From positions 1,810,121 through 1,874,120 of the forward strand of contig NZ_BQXC01000001.1 in NCBI RefSeq assembly GCF_022836435.1: a DNA stretch of 64,000 nt, in the 5' to 3' direction. Each line of letters begins with the position of its first letter. The stretch's first letter is position 1. This document shows, piece by piece, positions 10,738 to 20,589 of the stretch. The DNA comes from Nitrosomonas sp. PY1 (GTDB lineage Bacteria > Pseudomonadota > Gammaproteobacteria > Burkholderiales > Nitrosomonadaceae). The position numbers were made by a program, and so were the translations under genes. Below the pieces are notes generated by a model. That model saw nothing but the letters and a program-made list of their open reading frames with translations. It was not told where the DNA came from and did no database searches.

Positions 10738-11937
10738 ATGATCACGGATGTACTGATTCGGCAAGCCAAGCCTAAGGACAAGCCTTACAAGGTCAGCGAT
10801 GGCGGTGGCCTGTATCTTTTGATTAATACCACAGGCAAATACTGGCGATTGAACTATCGTTTTGCTGGTAAGCAGAAAACCTTGGCGGTAGGTGTTTACC
10901 CAGCAGTATCACTTGTCGACGCCAGAAAGAAGCGTGATGAAGCTAAGGTATTATTAGCCAAGGATATCGATCCTTCGGTAACCAAAGCACTCAACAAGCG
11001 AGCGGCACGTACCGCGGCGGAAAGCACCTTTCAAGCCATAGCATTGGAATGGTATGCAAAGAATCGGCATATCTGGACGGAATCAACGGCTACGACCATT
11101 TATCGTTTTCTGGAAAAAGACATATTCCCTTGGTTAGGCAATCGCCCGATCAACGATATTACCGCACCAGACTTGCTGGCGGCACTGCGCAAGATAGAAA
11201 GTCGAGGCTTTCATGAGAAAGCTCACAGATGCAGAATGTATGCAGGCATGGTATTTCGCTATGCGGTAGCGACCGGACGCGCTGAACGCGATCCTAGTGC
11301 AGACTTAAAAGGTGCGCTGACACCGATTAAAACCAAACACTATGCCAGTATCATCGATCCAAAAGCCATTGGTGCACTCGTTCGCGCCATAAAAGGCTAT
11401 ACAGGCTCTTTCGTTACGAAGTTCGCTTAGCTTTGCCCCGCTCCTTTTCGTTCGCCCTGGCGAGCTTAGACATGCCGAATGGTCAGAGATCGATTTTGAT
11501 CGTAAGGAATGGCGAATCGCAGCGCATAAAATGAAAATGCGTGAGCAACATATCGTGCCACTATCACCACAGGCAATTGAAATCCTTCAAACCGTCAAGT
11601 TACTGACAGGCGACGGGCAATATGTTTTCCCGAGTATCAGAAGCGGATCGCGTCCTATGTCAGAAAATACCATCAATGCCGCACTAAGACGTTTAGGCTA
11701 TGAAAAAGAAGAAATGACAGGTCACGGCTTCCGGTCAATGGCAAGCACTCTCCTACATGAGCATGGATGGCCGCATGAGGCAATTGAACGACAGTTAGCA
11801 CACGCTGAGCGTAATGCTCTGTCGTAGCAGCTTATAACTATGCCGAGCACCTGCCTAAGCGACGGGAAATGATGGATTGGTGGGCGGATTACTTGGATGA
11901 GTTAGCGACAGGGGCGAAGGTGGTTAATATTAAGTAA
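10738..11937 (+). pseudogene. P4-type tyrosine integrase, broken by two frameshifts
   Basis: Homologue of the P4/CP4-57 integrases that insert islands into tRNA genes. The first part (ITDVLIRQAKPKDKPYKVSDGGGLYLLI) is the N-terminal arm-binding DUF4102 domain, followed by the SAM-like core-binding domain. The reading frame shifts between about 11400 and 11435, where the catalytic-Arg block FVRPGELRHAEWSEID continues in another frame. It shifts again near 11824, after HGFRSMASTLLHEHGWPHEAIERQLAHAERN, where the catalytic-Tyr end (AAYNYAEHLPKRREMM) resumes in a third frame and stops at 11937. The gene should be inactive unless the breaks are sequencing errors. It lies just 3' of the tRNA-Leu and points away from it. 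Confidence 0.9.
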
Positions 11938-12476
11938 TGATTGAAAAAGAATACGAAACTAAAGATGAGCATGATGAGCGAGATGCAGCATTTTGGGATG
12001 CAAATATTGTTTTTGCTAAACTCGCTTTAGGTCATCAACTAGAAGATACAATCATCAATAATGCCGCAGAAGTATTGACAGCTTGCGCTTTAAATAATGG
12101 CGATCATTTTGAATTAGCTTGTTTTATCGTTGCGTTTTCGGATTTTGTGGATGCCAACAAACCGCCACCAATGGCTATGTTAAGAGGGCTGCGAAACTCG
12201 CTAGAAAGATTTCGTTGTGAAACAAAGTCAATGGATAAAGCCTTTTATCTTAATAAAGAAAGAAAAGGCAGGCCAGAACACTCTTCTGTTGATAGAGCGT
12301 TAGGTAGGACGATTGCCAACCATGTAGTCTATTGGGTTAGTAAAGGCAACACCTTAGAGGAAGCTATAGAAAAAACTGCGGAATATTATAAAAAAGAAAC
12401 TACTAGAATTTCAGAAACAAAAATAAAACGTGATTATTTGAAATATAGGAAAATAAAAAAATCATTTAATCAATAA
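11937..12476 (+). CDS. hypothetical protein, 179 aa, coupled to the integrase remnant
   Basis: I do not recognise the family. The protein is charged, without signal peptide or transmembrane segment. It has acidic N-terminal residues (EYETKDEHDERDAAFWD), a central helical region, and a basic C-terminal end (ISETKIKRDYLKYRKIKKSF) that could contact nucleic acid. The ATG at 11937 overlaps the final stop of the integrase pseudogene (TAATG), so it was probably co-translated with the integrase. The position suggests an island maintenance or excision-related protein, but that is inference from location only. Its AT content is higher than that of the core genes. Confidence 0.6.
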   Translation: MIEKEYETKDEHDERDAAFWDANIVFAKLALGHQLEDTIINNAAEVLTACALNNGDHFELACFIVAFSDFVDANKPPPMAMLRGLRNSLERFRCETKSMDKAFYLNKERKGRPEHSSVDRALGRTIANHVVYWVSKGNTLEEAIEKTAEYYKKETTRISETKIKRDYLKYRKIKKSFNQ

Positions 12477-12598
12477 TTAATGACCCTGAAATTTAAAAAC
12501 CATCACACTATGATCACTGCGGATCTTTTAATAACACTCAAGATTACGCAATAAATATTCTAGTTTTTACCTATTTTTTTAGACAGCACAATAAATAT

Positions 12599-13325
12599 GG
12601 CTCTAGACTAGTAGAAGTGATATGTTAGTCTAGAAAGATGTTAAGAAATAGTAAATTAAGTGACTATTAGTTAAAAAAATAATTCAATGCTTTTGCATTG
12701 ATATACCTGCCAGCAAAGCTGGCACTGCTGTTGGGCAAAAATCGTAACACGATTAATCGTTGGTATGACATATTCAGGCAAGCAATATATGGCCATCAGA
12801 CAGCGCTAAAAGACAAGTTGTTAGGTAGAGTGGAAGTTGATGAAAGCTATTTTGGTGCGAAACGTCACCGTGGTTATCATGGCAAACTCAAACGCGGTCG
12901 CGGCACATTAAAACAACCCGTATTTGGTGTTTTTGAGAGAGACGGCAGGGTATACACCGAGATAGTACCGGATTGTAAGCGCTTGACTTTGCAAGCGGTA
13001 ATACTGGGTAAAGTATCTATTGAAAGTGTCATTTATAGTGACGGCTGGCGTGGTTATAATGGTTTGGTAGATGTAGGTTATTCCAAGCATTTTCGAGTAT
13101 CGCATGGTAACAATGAATTTGCCCGGGATGGCCACTGCCACATTAACGGTATCGAATCGTTCTGGAGCTTTACCAAGCGACGACTGGCAAAGTTTAACGG
13201 CGTATCAGTTAACTTTGAGCTGCATTTAAAAGAATCTGAATGGCGATGGAAAAAGCAAACGGGTGAACTTGCTAGTGAACTATGGCAGCTCATCAGATTT
13301 TATTAATCTCTGCTAGTCTAGAGCC
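12599..13325 (+). mobile_element. IS1595-type insertion sequence, 727 bp
   Basis: The ends are inverted repeats. The left end begins GGCTCTAGACTAGTAGA and the right end, reverse-complemented, begins GGCTCTAGACTAGCAGA: 13 identical bases, then one mismatch. The flanks carry TAAATAT immediately outside each end, a 7-bp direct repeat that reads as the target duplication. Removing the element restores a perfect 16-bp palindrome, CAATAAATATTTATTG, as the target. It encodes one transposase (12638-13306). Confidence 0.85.
12638..13306 (+). pseudogene. IS1595-family (ISXO2-like) transposase with two early stop codons
   Basis: DDE-type transposase. The ISXO2-like domain is intact: VEVDESYFGAKRHRGYHGK with the first catalytic Asp, YSDGWRGYNGLV, and HINGIESFWSFTKRRLAKFNGV with the last acidic residue. 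The natural start appears to be ATG 12638 (MLRNSKLSDY), but that frame holds TAG at 12668-12670 and TAA at 12680-12682 before continuing FNAFALIYLPAKLALLLGK in the same frame. No ATG follows; the first usable start would be TTG 12698, giving 202 aa. Either the N-terminal helix-turn-helix is lost or the gene is dead. Confidence 0.8.
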
Positions 13326-13413
13326 TAAATATTTATTGCGTATCTTCACTTCATGAGGTTACGTATAATGTCAAAAAGAAGAGCATAAAAAAGTGGGGTG
13401 TATTTTTTTCAAA

Positions 13414-14820
13414 TCAAGCCGCGATTTTCAAAATTGCTGCAGGTTTTTCTGCATTTTTCTTGATCTTTAACCCCGGATACCATCGTTCAAAATGACGATG
13501 TAAATCGTTATTCAGAACTGCCGTTCTCGTTTGTAACAGATAATGGGCGCCTTTATGTGTCCATTGCATTTGCTGCTTCTTAACCATTCGTTTGGCGACG
13601 ACTTCGTTAATCGTCGACTCCACAAAACTGGTCGAAATTGCTTTGCCATAGCGCCACTTCTCGCCGTAATTTGGAATCAAATGTTGGTTATTTCGAATAT
13701 AAATGTCCAATTCGTCCAAGTGCTTTAGAAATTTCTTTCGGTTTGTATAACGAATTGTTTCATCACCGCTAACCACTATACAATCCTCGATTCGGTCTAG
13801 CGCTCTTTCAACATTGCCATGCCAAAGGTACCATTTGGTGCTTTCTAAGGCTTTGGTGATTTCCGCCTCTGCATCGGGATCCGTATGCACCATCCCTTTG
13901 GCAAATTGATTGAGCACCGTGAGTTTCATCGTTACATGGAACCAATCTAGAATATGCTCAGATTCCGGGTACATATAGTATTGTAAATCTCTAATATTGT
14001 CGGCACCGTCCGATAAAAAGGTAATCTGTTGATTGGCCTGCATGCCTTGTTCTGCCAATATGTTCATTAAGCGTCGCTGTGGCTTATCATCTATTTTCTG
14101 GACAAAACCGAATTGTTTAGATGGCTGGGTCGTCGAAAACGATTTTCCAGCGATAACCTCAAAGTGGGTATTTTTCTCATGCCAATTACAAACATAACCC
14201 CCATCAATGCCAACAGTCATCGGCTTATCTGGCTTCGGCAATTTCCCCCAATCTCTCGGACATCCCGATAAATGATCCGGCTTTCCTTCGAGCTCTGCCT
14301 CCTGGCGTTTGGCTACTTTGTGAAGATGATTTCGCACGGTAACGGGATTCAATGACTGATTCACCGGTAATACATCGTGTAGTAGATGTGCGGTTGAACC
14401 ATAAGACATTAATGAGGCCCATTTCGTTTCGATATACAGTAACTCCGGACTGGTATGCTCGAGTAACCATTCGGATAACAGACTGAATGATTCCGTCGAT
14501 GAGTTGGCGCAGGCACAGTGATAAAGGCGCACGTTTGGTATGGAAATGATTCCAAACAATGTTCTAAATTGGAAAGTGTGGTAGCTTTTGATCGTACGTT
14601 TCTTGTGGCAGCCCGGGCAATCTTGATGAGAAGCAGAGTAGCGTTCGGCTTGATTGAGAACCATCGTTTTCTGCAATGCTTGTAGTAATTGCTTTGATTC
14701 CAAAAGCGATAAACCCAAGGTACTTCCTGATTCACACCTCTTATCGAGATGAATAATGTCCTCGATCGTCATGTCGCCAGATGCCTCTTCAATGACCACT
14801 TGTATTTTAAAATGCATCAT
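13414..14820 (-). CDS. ISKra4-family transposase (copy 1)
   Basis: 468-aa transposase of an insertion sequence. It has an N-terminal zinc-binding CPGCHKK motif near residue 73 and a second Cys pair (YHCACAN) near residue 106, features typical of ISKra4-type proteins. The DDE core includes MTVGIDGGYVCNW near residue 205, FLSDGADNIRDLQ near 272, and EHILDWFHVTMKL near 292. The C-terminus carries VESTINEVVAKRMVKKQQMQW. It is full length and nearly identical to the copy at 28710-30116; the only differences noticed are near the C-terminus (KPAAILKIAA against KPVAILKISA). It may therefore still be active. Confidence 0.9.
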   Translation of the reverse strand: MMHFKIQVVIEEASGDMTIEDIIHLDKRCESGSTLGLSLLESKQLLQALQKTMVLNQAERYSASHQDCPGCHKKRTIKSYHTFQFRTLFGIISIPNVRLYHCACANSSTESFSLLSEWLLEHTSPELLYIETKWASLMSYGSTAHLLHDVLPVNQSLNPVTVRNHLHKVAKRQEAELEGKPDHLSGCPRDWGKLPKPDKPMTVGIDGGYVCNWHEKNTHFEVIAGKSFSTTQPSKQFGFVQKIDDKPQRRLMNILAEQGMQANQQITFLSDGADNIRDLQYYMYPESEHILDWFHVTMKLTVLNQFAKGMVHTDPDAEAEITKALESTKWYLWHGNVERALDRIEDCIVVSGDETIRYTNRKKFLKHLDELDIYIRNNQHLIPNYGEKWRYGKAISTSFVESTINEVVAKRMVKKQQMQWTHKGAHYLLQTRTAVLNNDLHRHFERWYPGLKIKKNAEKPAAILKIAA

Positions 14821-14871
14821 CGGCCTCCGTCAAATAAGTAGCAATACTATCTTGGATCATATTATGCTCTT

Positions 14872-15417
14872 TCAGAGCGACAGGGTCGCTAAACGATGAT
14901 TGATCTTTTTGCGATTAAACCACACCGCATCCAGCGCTTCTATTTGGTCGCGAATATCGCCCACCTTGGTGGATTCATCCGAATTAATGATCACTTTAAT
15001 GAGATCCATCACTCGTTCAACTTCATCGTATCGAGCGGCACCAGGCATGCCATTGCCCTTCACACAAAATGGGAACGTAGGCGAAGTCACTCTCGCTTCT
15101 ATCGCTTCAACCCGGATGTCATGAATCCAGGATTCGAAAAAATTATATTCGTAAACAAACCGATCGCCCACATCAAAACCAAAATCGTCAATAAATACCG
15201 AATGAGCATCATCAGAAAAAGACGGTCCTCCTACATAGGCGATACCATAATCTTTCCCATAAATGTGGAAACGGTGCAAATGCTCACTGTCCCAGTTAAA
15301 AACGATTTGAATCACATGGTGAAAATCAGCTAATGAGGTATGACCGGGAATCCGAAGACGACGCCAGATCATTGGACTCACGCCGCGAAGAGCGATCTTG
15401 ATGACATACATTTTCAT
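14872..15417 (-). CDS. pRiA4b ORF-3-like passenger protein of the ISKra4 element
   Basis: Belongs to the pRiA4b ORF-3-like family, often found as a passenger beside ISKra4-type transposases; its function is unknown. The family signature is clear: IKIALRGVSPMIWRRLRIPG at the start, LADFHHVIQIVFNWDSEHLHRFHIYG, then DRFVYEYNFFESWIHDIRVE. The ATG at 15417 (MKMYVIK) is preferred; a TTG at 15426 would add three residues but leaves no room for a ribosome-binding site. It precedes the transposase on the same strand, with a 51-bp gap. This copy is intact, whereas the copy at 26885-28658 is split by an IS3-type element. Confidence 0.85.
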   Translation of the reverse strand: MKMYVIKIALRGVSPMIWRRLRIPGHTSLADFHHVIQIVFNWDSEHLHRFHIYGKDYGIAYVGGPSFSDDAHSVFIDDFGFDVGDRFVYEYNFFESWIHDIRVEAIEARVTSPTFPFCVKGNGMPGAARYDEVERVMDLIKVIINSDESTKVGDIRDQIEALDAVWFNRKKINHRLATLSL

Positions 15418-15513
15418 TCGAGACAATACTCAACTTGGTTAAACTTTGAGTATCACCCGGATTTTAGGCGCACGAAAGGTTAAATAGAAATACACCCCAC
15501 TTTTTTATGCTCT

Positions 15514-15860
15514 CACAAATGGATGAAAAGAGATTAGCATCATTTCTGCATCACCTAACTATTGCTCGCAATCATTGTGCCCATCATGGGCGTATCTGGG
15601 ATAGAAAGATGACAGTTAAAATGAAACTGCCAAAAAACCCGAAAAATTTGGCTAGCGCTTTAAATGAAAGCAAGGATGTACATGGAAAATTATACAATAC
15701 CCTTGTAATGCTCAATTTTTTATTAAGTATAGTTAGTCCGGCATCGCAATGGCGAGGTAAATTAATAACACTTCTGGAGGAATCATCCGTACACGCATCC
15801 ACAGCTTCAATGGGCTTCCCTAATGAATGGAAAAGCTTGCCATTTTGGGCAAAAAGTTAG
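15514..15860 (+). pseudogene. C-terminal remnant of an Abi_2 (AbiD/AbiF-like) abortive-infection protein
   Basis: The frame entering from the ISKra4 end reads QMDEKRLASFLHHLTIARNHCAHHGRIWDRKM. The ARNxCAHHxRxWDR block is the hallmark of the Abi_2 family, whose intact members (about 300 aa) block phage growth in Lactococcus and elsewhere. Only the last 115 or so residues remain, and the N-terminal two thirds are absent, presumably lost when the ISKra4 copy arrived. The first three residues of the open frame come from the IS end itself. Not expected to be functional. Confidence 0.8.
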
Positions 15861-16113
15861 GGTTATGATGAGTCAAAGGTCATGGAATTCTGGGATACGA
15901 TTAGGATCGCAATCTTTTATGCTGATTGTAGCGCTTTAAACAATTCGAGCCAGTTCTGTTAATAACTGTACGCAAGAATAAAGAAAGATAGACTCAGCTA
16001 AATTTGTAAACAATTATTAGCTATTTTAAACAGAACTAATCTTTAGGGACAAATAGCTTATTGATTTAATTCCCGATTTGTTTAGAATGAGCGGCTATCT
16101 AAAGGGGAGGATC

Positions 16114-19100
16114 ATGGAAGGAAATTTCATTTTCGCCAAGCTGAAGCAACTACTGATAGCTTTTCCCTTTCTTTTCCTGATTTCTCTCAGCAATACGAAT
16201 GTCTATGGGTTTGAGCGCGGGCCGTTGGCAGTTTCACCTGGGTCGCCATATCATTACGCTAATTTACCCGTATCTGCCTGTAAGGACGAAATAAACTCAC
16301 ATAGAGGAACGCCATTTTTTCCTGTGCCTGGTCCAGAATATGTGGATATTTTGAGTATAACTGTAACTTATGCAGACCAAAATGGTTATCCGATTTCTTC
16401 TGGTCCAGCTTTTGCTTATAGATGTAATGCTAGGGTAAATTATATATCTCAAAATATAATTACAGATATTAATGCTGCAGCTTGGGTTTATCCCGTGTGC
16501 TATGTGGGAGATTTAGTTTCTGGCACGAATACAAGCGACATGATCTGCACGATTCCCGATCATATTCCAGACAAAGGAGCAAACGCTGGGCAACCACAAT
16601 TTGGATCATGCGCAGGAAACCCGATCAACACAGCCACGGGTAACAAGTATGCTGAAGAAACCGATATTGCAAGTTCCGGTGGACTAAGCTTCTCACGTTA
16701 TTACAACTCAACCAGTTTATCTGGTGGATCTTCAGTAGATTCATCCTGGAATCATGCTTTTCAGCGCAGTTTATTTATTAACTCACAAACGATTACGGCT
16801 AGCCGCCCCGATGGAAAAACAGCTTATTTCAAGTTAGTCAATTCTGTATGGGTGAATCAACAAGCAGGCGGTGATACGCTGACTCAAATAGCAGGTGGAA
16901 CCAGCTGGCAATTGACGACATCGGATGACGAGATTGAAACCTACGATACGTCTGGTAGGTTGTTATCGATTGTTGATCGCAACGACCGCACGCAAACGTT
17001 GAGCTATGACGCTAACGGTCGCTTGATTACGGTGACAGACGACGTGGGCCGTGCCTTGAGTTTTACTTACGACGGTTCCAGCCGCATCAAAACGATGACC
17101 GATCCAGGCAATGGCGTCTATCAATACGCCTATGATACCAATGGCAACCTCACCAGCGTGACTTATCCGGACGGTAAAATCCGTATCTACCATTACAACG
17201 AATCGGTTTACACCAGCAACGCCAATCTACCGAATGCACTGACCGGCATCACCGACGAAAACGGCGTGCGTTTTGCGACCTATACCTACGATACCCAAGG
17301 CCGAGCAGTGGTGACCGAACACGCAGGCGTCGTGGAACGCTATGTGCTGGGTTATAGTACCGATGGCAGCAACACGATGGTGACCGATCCGCTGAATAGT
17401 CAATACACACACTACTTTCAAACCATCCTGGGGGTTGCCAAAAGCACCGGCCAATCGCAACCGGCAGGATCGGGATGCAGCGCTGCTTCAAGCGCAATCA
17501 CTTACGATACAAACGGCAATGTTGCGAGCCGCGCGGATTTCAATGGCAATAAAACCTGCTATGGCTACGATCTGACGCGAAACTTAGAAACCGCCCGCAT
17601 CGAAGGTTTGGGTAGCGGAGTCAACTGCCCAACCGACTTGGTCAACTACAATCCCGCATCTGGAGGCCAGGAGCGCAAGGTATTGACGAACTGGCACGCG
17701 AGCTTTCGTCTACCGATCAAAGTTACCGAAGCCGGACGGGAAACGACCATCAGCTATGACAGCCACGGCAATGTCACGCAGTATCAACGCAAGGACACGG
17801 CCACCAACGCCACGCGCACTTGGACGACCAGCTACACCTACCACGCGAGCATTCCTGGCGTGATCCTGCAAAAAACCGAAAACGGCCCGCGTACTGACGT
17901 CTCCGATATCACAACCTACAATTATCATGCACCCGATGCGAGTTGTAATGGCGGACACCTCGGTTGCCGCGGGCAAGTCTCGAGCATTGCCAATGCATTG
18001 GGTCACGTGACGCAAATCACCCGCTACAATGCACACGGCCAACCGGAAGAAATCATCGATCCCAATGGACTGACCACAACGCTCGCTTACGACGTGCGCC
18101 AACGGCTGTTGAGCCGCACGGCAGGTACGCAAATCACCGGCTACCAATACGATAATGCCGGGCAGCTCAAGAAAATCACCCTGCCGGATAACAGCTTTTT
18201 GAGCTACACCTACGACGGCGCGCATCGTTTGACCGATATTGCCGATAACCTCGGCAATCGCATCCACTACACGTTAGATGCCATGGGTAACCGCACCCGG
18301 GAAGAATTGTTCGACGCCGGTAATAATCTTGCAAGAACCCAGCAACGCGAATATGACGCGCTCAATCGCCTTTGGAAAACCATCGGCGCACAAACCCAAA
18401 CCACGCAATACCAGTACGACGCGCAAGGTAACCTGAAGCAGATTGCCGATCCACTTTCGCATGCGACGCACTTTCAATTCGACACGCGCAACCGCCTAAA
18501 GCAATCGACCGATCCGGCCAATGGCATAACGCAACAAACACTGAATGCACTGGATCAAATCACGCAGGTATCCGATCCCAGGAACATCAACACCACCTAC
18601 GCGTACAACGGTTTTGGCGATGTGACGCAGGAAATATCGCAAGACCGGGGCACCACGACCTACACTTTTGATGCTGCCGGCAATGTCAAAACCATCACCG
18701 ATGCCCGTGGCGTCAAACATACCTATACCTGGGATGCGCTCAATCGCCCGACCAAACGCACGCATACCACGGTTACCGGCGTGCCAGGGGCTACCCAACT
18801 CGTTTGGAGTTACGATACCGGCGCCAATGGTATTGGACGACTGACCGGCATGACGGACGAATCCGGTTCAACCAGCTTTGGCTACGACATACATGGCAAC
18901 CTGCTCACTAAGACGCAGATCGCCAAGATCGGCACGATCAATTACACGCAAACGCTCAGCTATCAGTACGACAGCTTTGGTCGCCAGAGCCAGATGACGT
19001 ATCCGTCCGGCACGCAAATCACCACCACCTATGGTGCCGATGGTCGCGCAAATGAATTACGCATCAATGGCAATCTGCTCTTGAGTAACATCGCGTACCA

Positions 19101-20589
19101 ACCGTTTGGCGAACCCAAAAGCTGGGTGTGGGGCAATGGTCAAGCGTATACACGTACTTTCGACACCGATGGACGGCTTAAAACCCACCCGGTTGGCGGC
19201 GATACGCGCACGCTCACCTATGATCTGGCCAGCCGCATCACACAAACCACGGACACCAACCCGATCTACAACCGCAGCTTCGACTACGATGTGAACGATC
19301 GGTTGACGAATCAATCGGACAACACCAGCTTTAAAATCTGGAGCTATGACGCCAATAGCAATCGCACGCAATATGAAGCGGGCAGCGCAACCTACGTATA
19401 TACGACCGCCGCCAACAGCAATCGCCTGCAAACGGTGTCAGGGCCAATGACCAAAACCTACACCTTTGATGCCGCAGGCAATCCGCTGAGCGATGGTTTG
19501 ACGACCTTTACCTGGAATGCCGCCGGAAAACTCGCAACCACGGTCAAGAGCGCCAAGACGCACACGTACAAATATAACGCGCTCGATCAACGTATCAGTA
19601 AGAACGGTCCGGTTAATCCCAAGCAGATCTTCTACTATGACGAAGCAGGACAACTGATCGGCGAATACACGGACAATGCGGCTACTACCACGCCGACCAA
19701 TGACTGGCTGGTTAGACAGGAAACCGTGTGGCTGGAGGACATTCCAGTCGCCGTGATCAAGAAACCCACCGCTACCAGCGCAATCCAGGTTCACTATGTT
19801 CATGCCGATCACCTCAACACTCCGAGAGTGATCGTCAACACCGCGAACACCGCCGTCTGGCGTTGGGACAACGTGCACGCATTCGGCGCCAACCTGACTG
19901 ACGAAGACCCCGACGGCAACGCACAACTGTTCGAATACAACCCACGCTTCCCAGGGCAGTACTTTGACAAAGAAACTAGTCTCCATTACAACTACTTCCG
20001 ATACTATGAACCGGAAACCGGAAGGTACCTGACACCTGATCCGATTGGGTTGGCGGGGGGAATGAATATTTATGCCTACGTCGGCGGGAATCCGCTTATA
20101 TACATTGATCCATACGGCCTTTGGTGGATTCCTGGAAAAGATTCTCTTCCTCAGAGTTTTGCCGATTTTACTACGGGTGTTGCAGACGCAGCATCGCTGG
20201 GTCTAGGGCCTCTAGCAAGGAGTGCACTTGGTGTAGATGGCGGAATTAATAGATGTTCATCGGAATATTCGGTAGGACAATGGGTATCTCTTGCCCTTGG
20301 TGCTGGGCGGATGGCGTACGCGAGTATTGCTAAGCTTGGCGCGGTTACAGCGGCAGATGGTGCAGCTGCTATGGCTTTCCGAAATGGATTAAAAAGAACC
20401 ATGAGAGGGCCATTGGCAGGGTTAGGCTATAGAATTAAGAGTTATAGGGACTTAATGCAGAAATATGGTTCCGATGAGGCTATTCAGGCAGCGGCAGGGC
20501 GAACTAATCGCGCTGTTAACGCTGTGGGGGCAAATTTTTCCGTAGGTGGAACAGTTGGTGCGGCCAGCTCTGATTGTGAGTGTCAGTGA
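16114..20589 (+). CDS. secreted RHS-repeat protein with variable C-terminal tip
   Basis: Large YD/RHS-repeat protein, 1,491 aa from ATG 16114, which has AGGGGAGG just upstream (a TTG at 16078 is unlikely). A Sec-type signal (LLIAFPFLFLISLSNTNVYG) opens the protein. A DUF6531-like domain begins near FGSCAGNPINTATGNKY. The middle is a long series of YD repeats (YDANGRLITVTDDVGRAL and many relatives), which fold into a shell around a toxin. The conserved RHS core ends at RYLTPDPIGLAGGMNIYAYVGGNPLIYIDPYGLW. The last roughly 150 residues are the polymorphic tip: a linker like other RHS proteins (FTTGVADAASLGLGPLARS), then a short Ala/Gly-rich end finishing SDCECQ with no toxin motif I recognise. 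Its codon use is more GC-rich than the neighbouring TA genes. Confidence 0.92.
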   Translation: MEGNFIFAKLKQLLIAFPFLFLISLSNTNVYGFERGPLAVSPGSPYHYANLPVSACKDEINSHRGTPFFPVPGPEYVDILSITVTYADQNGYPISSGPAFAYRCNARVNYISQNIITDINAAAWVYPVCYVGDLVSGTNTSDMICTIPDHIPDKGANAGQPQFGSCAGNPINTATGNKYAEETDIASSGGLSFSRYYNSTSLSGGSSVDSSWNHAFQRSLFINSQTITASRPDGKTAYFKLVNSVWVNQQAGGDTLTQIAGGTSWQLTTSDDEIETYDTSGRLLSIVDRNDRTQTLSYDANGRLITVTDDVGRALSFTYDGSSRIKTMTDPGNGVYQYAYDTNGNLTSVTYPDGKIRIYHYNESVYTSNANLPNALTGITDENGVRFATYTYDTQGRAVVTEHAGVVERYVLGYSTDGSNTMVTDPLNSQYTHYFQTILGVAKSTGQSQPAGSGCSAASSAITYDTNGNVASRADFNGNKTCYGYDLTRNLETARIEGLGSGVNCPTDLVNYNPASGGQERKVLTNWHASFRLPIKVTEAGRETTISYDSHGNVTQYQRKDTATNATRTWTTSYTYHASIPGVILQKTENGPRTDVSDITTYNYHAPDASCNGGHLGCRGQVSSIANALGHVTQITRYNAHGQPEEIIDPNGLTTTLAYDVRQRLLSRTAGTQITGYQYDNAGQLKKITLPDNSFLSYTYDGAHRLTDIADNLGNRIHYTLDAMGNRTREELFDAGNNLARTQQREYDALNRLWKTIGAQTQTTQYQYDAQGNLKQIADPLSHATHFQFDTRNRLKQSTDPANGITQQTLNALDQITQVSDPRNINTTYAYNGFGDVTQEISQDRGTTTYTFDAAGNVKTITDARGVKHTYTWDALNRPTKRTHTTVTGVPGATQLVWSYDTGANGIGRLTGMTDESGSTSFGYDIHGNLLTKTQIAKIGTINYTQTLSYQYDSFGRQSQMTYPSGTQITTTYGADGRANELRINGNLLLSNIAYQPFGEPKSWVWGNGQAYTRTFDTDGRLKTHPVGGDTRTLTYDLASRITQTTDTNPIYNRSFDYDVNDRLTNQSDNTSFKIWSYDANSNRTQYEAGSATYVYTTAANSNRLQTVSGPMTKTYTFDAAGNPLSDGLTTFTWNAAGKLATTVKSAKTHTYKYNALDQRISKNGPVNPKQIFYYDEAGQLIGEYTDNAATTTPTNDWLVRQETVWLEDIPVAVIKKPTATSAIQVHYVHADHLNTPRVIVNTANTAVWRWDNVHAFGANLTDEDPDGNAQLFEYNPRFPGQYFDKETSLHYNYFRYYEPETGRYLTPDPIGLAGGMNIYAYVGGNPLIYIDPYGLWWIPGKDSLPQSFADFTTGVADAASLGLGPLARSALGVDGGINRCSSEYSVGQWVSLALGAGRMAYASIAKLGAVTAADGAAAMAFRNGLKRTMRGPLAGLGYRIKSYRDLMQKYGSDEAIQAAAGRTNRAVNAVGANFSVGGTVGAASSDCECQ

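Larger units (their letters stand above)
13380..15513 (-). mobile_element. ISKra4-type insertion sequence, copy 1
   Basis: Bounded by inverted repeats: AGAGCATAAAAAAGTGGGG at 13380 and its reverse complement ending at 15513. They enclose an ISKra4-type transposase and a pRiA4b ORF-3-like passenger gene, both on the minus strand. A near-identical element lies inverted at 26798-30150. No target duplication is evident. The right flank continues into a truncated Abi_2-type gene. The left flank ends with a possible gene start (ATG at 13368 with GAGG upstream), so sequence between the two may have been deleted. Confidence 0.88.

Noticed and set aside
12668..12682. Stop codon readthrough or recoding of TAG and TAA in the IS1595 transposase
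   Set aside because: Two different stop codons within five codons and no recoding structure make decay far more likely.
17710..19986. Long open frames antisense to the RHS repeats
   Set aside because: The sense frame is an unmistakable YD-repeat protein. The antisense frames reflect the repeat codon pattern and have low-complexity hydrophobic composition.
16114..20100. CRISPR-like or tandem DNA repeat signal in the RHS gene
   Set aside because: The repetition is at protein level (degenerate YD repeats) without identical spaced DNA repeats. No CRISPR array was seen anywhere in the window.
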